Assembly: GCA_902564565.1 (NCBI GenBank)
Contig: CACFBW010000006.1
Coordinates: 1-54,876, forward strand
DNA: 54,876 bases
From: an uncultured Pelagibacteraceae bacterium
GTDB lineage: Bacteria; Pseudomonadota; Alphaproteobacteria; Pelagibacterales; Pelagibacteraceae
Reading direction: 5' to 3'
Part shown: one piece after another, positions 51,780 through 54,876 of the stretch
Layout: every line of letters starts with the position of its first letter
How positions within the stretch are numbered: position 1 is the first letter of the stretch
Notes under the pieces: model-generated
The model's input: only the letters and a program-made list of their open reading frames with translations
Told to the model about the DNA's origin: nothing
Databases searched by the model: none
Program-made: the position numbers and the translations under genes

Positions 51780-54554
51780 TTATACAGAAGTGACTTCGGC
51801 TTTGTCTTTTTCTGCAATAACCTCAGTTTTAAATTGGTTAGATATTTTTTGCACTTCTACTGAGGAAACTTTATATTCTGCACACATTGTTTCTTCATCT
51901 TTTCCGTGTCCTGTAACCATGTTCACCATATGTTCGGGAAAATGGAAAGTTGTAAAAACTATACCTTCTTTAACCTTATCTGTAACTTCGACTTTTAAAG
52001 AAACTTCGCCTCTTCCTGAATAAAGTCTTGCTACATCACCAGTATTCAACTCTCTATGTTTAGCATCTTTTGGATGAATCAGTAAAATGTCTTCATTTAC
52101 AATTTTGATGTTGCTAGTTCTTCTTGTCATTGTCGCTGCATTATAGTGTTGTAATACTCTGCTTGTTGTTAATATTAATGGGAAATCTTTTTTATTGTTT
52201 TCAATCTCAGCACTTTCTTTCCAATCAAAATACTTAATTCTACCTTTTCCTAATTTAAATTCTTTTTCGTGGAGTATTTTTGTGTCTGTGCCATCCTCTT
52301 TTACTGGCCATTGCAATCCTAATTTACCAAGTCTTTCTCTAGTTATACCTTTAAAGAAAGGTACTACATCAGCAATTTCTGCTAATACTTCATCAGCATC
52401 ATATGGTTTTTGTTTATATCCAAGTTTTTGCATCATTTCGGTAACTATTAGGCCATCAGGTTTTGTTCCTGGGAGTGGTTCTGCTGCTTCATTAACCCTT
52501 TGAACTCTTCTTTCGGTATTTGTGAATGTTCCATTTTTTTCTAAGAAAGTAGTTCCAGGTAAAACTACGTCGGCATGCTTTGCGGTCTCACTCATAAATA
52601 TTTCTTGAACTACTAGTAAATCTAAAGAATTCATTGCTTTTGCGACATGGGCACTGTTCGGATCAGTTTGCACCACATCTTCACCAATAATCCATAAAGC
52701 CTTTACTTCTCTACTTATTGCAGCATCAAAAATTTGAGGAATCTTTAACCCAGCTTTTGTTGGATGAACAACACCATATTTTTCAGTGTAAAAATTTTGA
52801 ATTTTTTTATCTGCCACAGGAAAATAGCCTGCTCCTTGATGAGGTTGGCATCCCATGTCCGCAGCACCTTGAACATTATTTTGGCCTCTTAAAGGATTTA
52901 CACCAACACCTTTTCTTCCAATATTTCCAGTTATCATTGCAAGGTCAGCAATCAACATAACTGTTTTTGAACCTTGTTCATGTTCGGTAACACCTAAACC
53001 ATGAAATTCCATTGAATTTTTTGCAGACGCATAAGCAATAGCGGCCTCTTTTACTTGCTGTTTGTCAACTCCAGCAACTTTAGCTAACTGATCAATGTCT
53101 AATTTTTCTATTCCTTTTACAAAATTTTCAAAACCTTCTGTTCTACTTAAAACAAAATCTTCTTTATATAATTTAGATTTTATTATGAAATATAACATCA
53201 TATTTAAAACCGCCACGTTTGTACCAGGTCTAAGTCTAATATGATAATCCGCAAGTTTTGCTAAATCAGTTGTTATTGGATCAAGTACAATAAGTTTTTT
53301 ACCTTTCATAACTTGCTGTTTAATTTTTGCTCCTGTTACAGGATGTGCGTTAGTTGGATTTGCTCCTATAACTAAGAAAAGATCTGCGTGGTATATATCT
53401 TCTGTTGAATTAGTAGCGGCCCCTGTTCCAAATGTTTGTTGCATTCCCCAAGCTGTTGGTGAATGGCAAATTCTTGCACAACAGTCAATATTATTTGTTC
53501 CAATAACAGCCCTAATCATTTTTTGGAAAACATAATTTTCCTCATTTGTACATCTGGCTGAAGAAATACCTGCTATCGCATCAGGTCCATTTTCTTTTTT
53601 AATTTTTTCTAATCTTTTTTTAATAAAATCATACGCTTCGTCCCAAGATGCTTTTTCAAATTTTCCATTTTTTTTAATTAAAGGACTTCTAAGTCTGTCT
53701 GGGTGCTCATAAAATCCAAATGCATACCTTCCTTTTACGCATGTGTGTCCAGCGTTTACTTCAGTTTCTTTTGGAGTGTCAATTGAAACAACCTTTCCAT
53801 CTTTGACTGAAGCTTCTAGGTTGCATCCAACTCCACAATAAGAACAAGTTGTCCTAACTTTTTTGTCATAGTCAGCAGATTTAGATGCAAACACATCAGA
53901 AATTGCATCAGTTGGACAAGTATGTGCGCAAGCACCGCATGATACACAAGATGAGTCACCAAACAACATATCGTTATCTGTGGTAATTCTTGACTCAAAA
54001 CCTCTTCCACTCATTGTAAGAACGAAAGAACCTTGAATTTCATCGCACGCTCTTACACATCTTCCACAATTAATACAGTTATCTAAATTCATCCTCATAT
54101 AAGCATGAGAGGTGTCTTTTGGTATCCCTTTATGTTGTTTTGGATTATTATATCTATGATCTTTTACACCAAGGTCATTAGCAACATCTTGAAGTTCACA
54201 GTTGTTATTTACTTCACATGTGCCGCAATTCATTGGATGATCTGTTAAAACTAATTCAACAATATTTTTTCTTAAAGATGTTAATTTTTCATTATTGGTA
54301 AAAATATGTTGATTTTCTGCTACTGGAGTATGGCATGAAGCAACAACTTTAGTTGGACCATCTTTTTTAAGTGCAACTTCAACAGAACAAACTCTACAAG
54401 CACCATACGGAGCTAAATTTGGATCATCGCATAATGTTGGAACAGTTTTTTCCCCAATATAACTTTTAACAAATTTTAATATAGAAGTGTGATTTGAACC
54501 AATTTCATATGGTTTTCCATCTATATATGCAATTTTTCTTTTTTCGGAGCTCAT
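51780..54554 (-). CDS. fdsA: NAD-linked formate dehydrogenase, alpha subunit (molybdenum/tungsten)
   Basis: A 924-residue cytoplasmic subunit. Domains in order: a [2Fe-2S] domain (C42, C53, C56, C74), a NuoG-like His/Cys cluster (HPMNCGTCEVNNNC, 106-119), two [4Fe-4S] ferredoxin motifs (C160-170 and C203-213), a further CxxCxxxC cluster (C237-244), then the molybdopterin domains. The active-site residue is C363 (RICHSPTAWG), encoded by TGC, so it is a cysteine and not a selenocysteine enzyme. It oxidises formate to CO2 and passes electrons through FdsB to NAD. Its start overlaps the fdsB stop (TAATG). Confidence 0.93.
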   Translation of the reverse strand: MSSEKRKIAYIDGKPYEIGSNHTSILKFVKSYIGEKTVPTLCDDPNLAPYGACRVCSVEVALKKDGPTKVVASCHTPVAENQHIFTNNEKLTSLRKNIVELVLTDHPMNCGTCEVNNNCELQDVANDLGVKDHRYNNPKQHKGIPKDTSHAYMRMNLDNCINCGRCVRACDEIQGSFVLTMSGRGFESRITTDNDMLFGDSSCVSCGACAHTCPTDAISDVFASKSADYDKKVRTTCSYCGVGCNLEASVKDGKVVSIDTPKETEVNAGHTCVKGRYAFGFYEHPDRLRSPLIKKNGKFEKASWDEAYDFIKKRLEKIKKENGPDAIAGISSARCTNEENYVFQKMIRAVIGTNNIDCCARICHSPTAWGMQQTFGTGAATNSTEDIYHADLFLVIGANPTNAHPVTGAKIKQQVMKGKKLIVLDPITTDLAKLADYHIRLRPGTNVAVLNMMLYFIIKSKLYKEDFVLSRTEGFENFVKGIEKLDIDQLAKVAGVDKQQVKEAAIAYASAKNSMEFHGLGVTEHEQGSKTVMLIADLAMITGNIGRKGVGVNPLRGQNNVQGAADMGCQPHQGAGYFPVADKKIQNFYTEKYGVVHPTKAGLKIPQIFDAAISREVKALWIIGEDVVQTDPNSAHVAKAMNSLDLLVVQEIFMSETAKHADVVLPGTTFLEKNGTFTNTERRVQRVNEAAEPLPGTKPDGLIVTEMMQKLGYKQKPYDADEVLAEIADVVPFFKGITRERLGKLGLQWPVKEDGTDTKILHEKEFKLGKGRIKYFDWKESAEIENNKKDFPLILTTSRVLQHYNAATMTRRTSNIKIVNEDILLIHPKDAKHRELNTGDVARLYSGRGEVSLKVEVTDKVKEGIVFTTFHFPEHMVNMVTGHGKDEETMCAEYKVSSVEVQKISNQFKTEVIAEKDKAEVTSV

Positions 54555-54876
54555 TAATTTTCTGTTAATATATCATTTTTCATTTCATCTCCAAAATACT
54601 TTAAAATGTTGCTTATTGGCACAGGTATTGCACCACACAACGCGCATAAACATCCTTCTTTCATTGTTTTTAGCAAATCATTTAGTATTTTCATTGGGAT
54701 TTTATGTGATTTGTTTAAAGCTTGATCAAACATTTCTTTACCTCTGTAGGAACCTATTCTTCCTGGAAAACATTTACCGCATGATTCTTCAGCAGTAAAT
54801 TCAAATAAATGATGAATATACTCAATCATTTTGAAACTTTCTGGAATACTTACAATACTTCCATGTCCAAGCATAA
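54554..54876 (-). CDS. fdsB: formate dehydrogenase beta subunit, C-terminal part (cut by the window edge)
   Basis: The last 106 or so residues of a NuoF-like NADH-binding subunit: LGHGSIVSIPES, the iron-sulfur region AEESCGKCFPGRIG and CLCALCGAIPVPISNILKYF. The rest lies beyond the right edge. In NuoF/FdsB the [4Fe-4S] cluster is held by CxxCxxC plus a distant cysteine; here the third position is a glycine (codon GGA), while the distal segment has three cysteines (C-L-C-A-L-C). It accepts electrons from FdsA to reduce NAD. It overlaps fdsA by one base. Confidence 0.88.
   Translation of the reverse strand, partial: MLGHGSIVSIPESFKMIEYIHHLFEFTAEESCGKCFPGRIGSYRGKEMFDQALNKSHKIPMKILNDLLKTMKEGCLCALCGAIPVPISNILKYFGDEMKNDILTEN

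Noticed and set aside
54240-54876. Complex I subunits NuoF/NuoG considered for the right-hand genes
   Set aside because: The large subunit has a C-terminal formate-dehydrogenase molybdopterin domain with the RICHSPTAWG active site, which NuoG lacks, and no other nuo genes adjoin.
1-54876. tRNA genes, CRISPR arrays, insertion sequences, prophage or integrase genes
   Set aside because: None of the short intergenic regions can hold a cloverleaf I could recognise, no spaced direct repeats were seen, and no transposase-, integrase- or phage-like protein is encoded.

Overview
The window is about 30% G+C by eye, very densely packed (no gene-free stretch longer than about 195 bases), carries short leaders and many 1-8 base overlaps, and is dominated by osmolyte and amino-acid ABC transporters with small oxidative enzymes. 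This is the style of a streamlined marine alphaproteobacterium of the SAR11/Pelagibacter type; that assignment is an inference from gene content, composition and gene style, not from a marker gene. No rRNA, tRNA, CRISPR array, insertion sequence, phage gene or integrase was seen.

Layout. 0-6.4 kb: a CHASE2-SpoIIE phosphatase sensor, a small lipoprotein, a DadA-like flavoprotein, a DMT permease, a D-2-hydroxyacid dehydrogenase, methionine sulfoxide reductase B and a glutaredoxin. 6.6-19.2 kb: a LysE exporter preceded by two palindromes, then a long plus-strand block: LivK, terminator hairpin, LivHMGF, glutarate 2-hydroxylase (GlaH/CsiD), a ProC-like reductase, a second Liv set (GFHM), a periplasmic thioredoxin-like protein and an MFS carrier, closed by a bidirectional terminator. 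19.3-27.7 kb (minus strand): the second Liv binding protein; a catabolic operon of luciferase-like monooxygenase, AA_synth-family protein, alpha/beta hydrolase and aldehyde dehydrogenase; and a trio of L-arginine:glycine-amidinotransferase-like enzyme, DMT permease and isopenicillin-N-synthase-like oxygenase.

27.8-38.6 kb is the most interesting part, an island apparently devoted to quaternary amines. A TauD-type oxygenase, a PhnZ/TmpB-like HD-domain mixed-valent diiron oxygenase and a choline-dehydrogenase-like GMC enzyme form one operon, which looks like a hydroxylate-then-cleave phosphonate route ending at a betaine. Beside it lie an SMR exporter, a hot-dog thioesterase, a beta-keto acid cleavage enzyme (BKACE), an SDR, ProVWX and a gamma-butyrobetaine hydroxylase homologue. 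Together these can be read as gamma-butyrobetaine -> carnitine -> 3-dehydrocarnitine -> betainyl-CoA + acetoacetate -> glycine betaine, with a betaine-type importer.

38.6-50.4 kb: a glycerophosphodiesterase, an aldehyde dehydrogenase and a 3-hydroxyisobutyrate-dehydrogenase-like protein diverge from EutA- and DoeA-like (ectoine-utilisation) proteins, a complete PotADBC-type transporter and a FadN-like multifunctional beta-oxidation protein. 50.4-54.9 kb (minus): a membrane-anchored cyclophilin, a putative zinc metallopeptidase, and NAD-type formate dehydrogenase alpha with the 3' end of its beta subunit cut by the window edge.

A recurring design is visible in three unrelated transporters (Liv1, ProXWV, Pot): the binding-protein gene comes first with a strong G-rich Shine-Dalgarno, an intrinsic-terminator hairpin follows, and the permease gene begins within a few to a few tens of bases. 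This would give many binding proteins per membrane complex.
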